A stretch of DNA of 30,432 nucleotides from contig JARBES010000117.1 of NCBI GenBank assembly GCA_030265145.1, forward strand, positions 20,640,838 through 20,671,269, read 5' to 3'; not shown here. The stretch comes from Strongylocentrotus pallidus. Lineage: Eukaryota; Echinodermata; Echinoidea; Camarodonta; Strongylocentrotidae. The first letter of the stretch is position 1. More model-generated notes on the stretch are below. The model was not told the origin of the DNA. It saw nothing but the letters and a program-made list of their open reading frames with translations, and did not search any database.

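Noticed and set aside
28834-29625. CRISPR-like array
   Set aside because: The repeated unit is an exon end with a splice donor, spacings are irregular (135, 174, 282, 139) and spacers are triplet repeats in animal DNA.
1-30432. tRNA, rRNA, bacterial operons, or LTR/virus-like elements
   Set aside because: No cloverleaf, rRNA-like or capsid/integrase-like sequence was seen by eye; the only reverse-transcriptase-derived sequence is the two short LINE tails. A homology search could still find small fragments.

Overview
The window is animal genomic DNA: AT-rich, with short exons of 65 to 230 nt separated by introns of about 0.25 to 2.4 kb with GT/AG borders. All convincing coding sequence is on the + strand and belongs to one gene, a laminin alpha chain of the alpha-1/alpha-2 type. 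The window starts in an intron just before the last LN-domain exon and ends inside the second L4 (laminin IV) domain. The signal peptide, most of LN, the coiled coil and the LG domains lie outside. The dispersed repeats, the intron style and the laminin sequence point to a non-vertebrate deuterostome, most likely a sea urchin. That assignment is inference.

Layout. (1) 688-5324: five single exons (A-E) encoding the end of LN and the first LEa repeats. (2) 6653-15185: twelve exons (F-Q) encoding the rest of LEa, the whole L4a domain and most of LEb. (3) 15577-16384: an 808-base assembly gap. (4) 17665-26472: a second complete set of the same twelve exons (F2-Q2), in the same order with the same exon lengths and phases. 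By my hand count they differ at about 96 of 1741 nt and about 22 of 580 residues. Their introns carry different transposon insertions. (5) 27169-30432: single exons R-W, the last LEb repeats and the start of L4b.

Known alpha-1/2 chains have one L4a and one L4b, so the second F-Q block is extra. The gap sits exactly between the copies, and the left contig runs into it through a 64-bp tandem repeat. The right contig begins at the place homologous to a poly-G run in the first copy. The 1741-nt block is also not a multiple of three, so splicing Q1 to F2 would make an immediate stop. Two haplotypes of one locus placed end to end is the simplest reading. However, silent divergence is high and both copies are intact, so a real tandem duplication with mutually exclusive use, or with an unseen R-like exon in the gap, is not excluded.

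The clearest unusual biology is in single-copy sequence near the end. The last ~57 nt of exon U with its splice donor is repeated four more times in the following intron among ATG/GAT triplet repeats; the first extra copy is in frame with the exon. A similar event copied the acceptor and first bases of exon R 189 bp upstream. Both place spare splice sites beside real ones in a structural gene.
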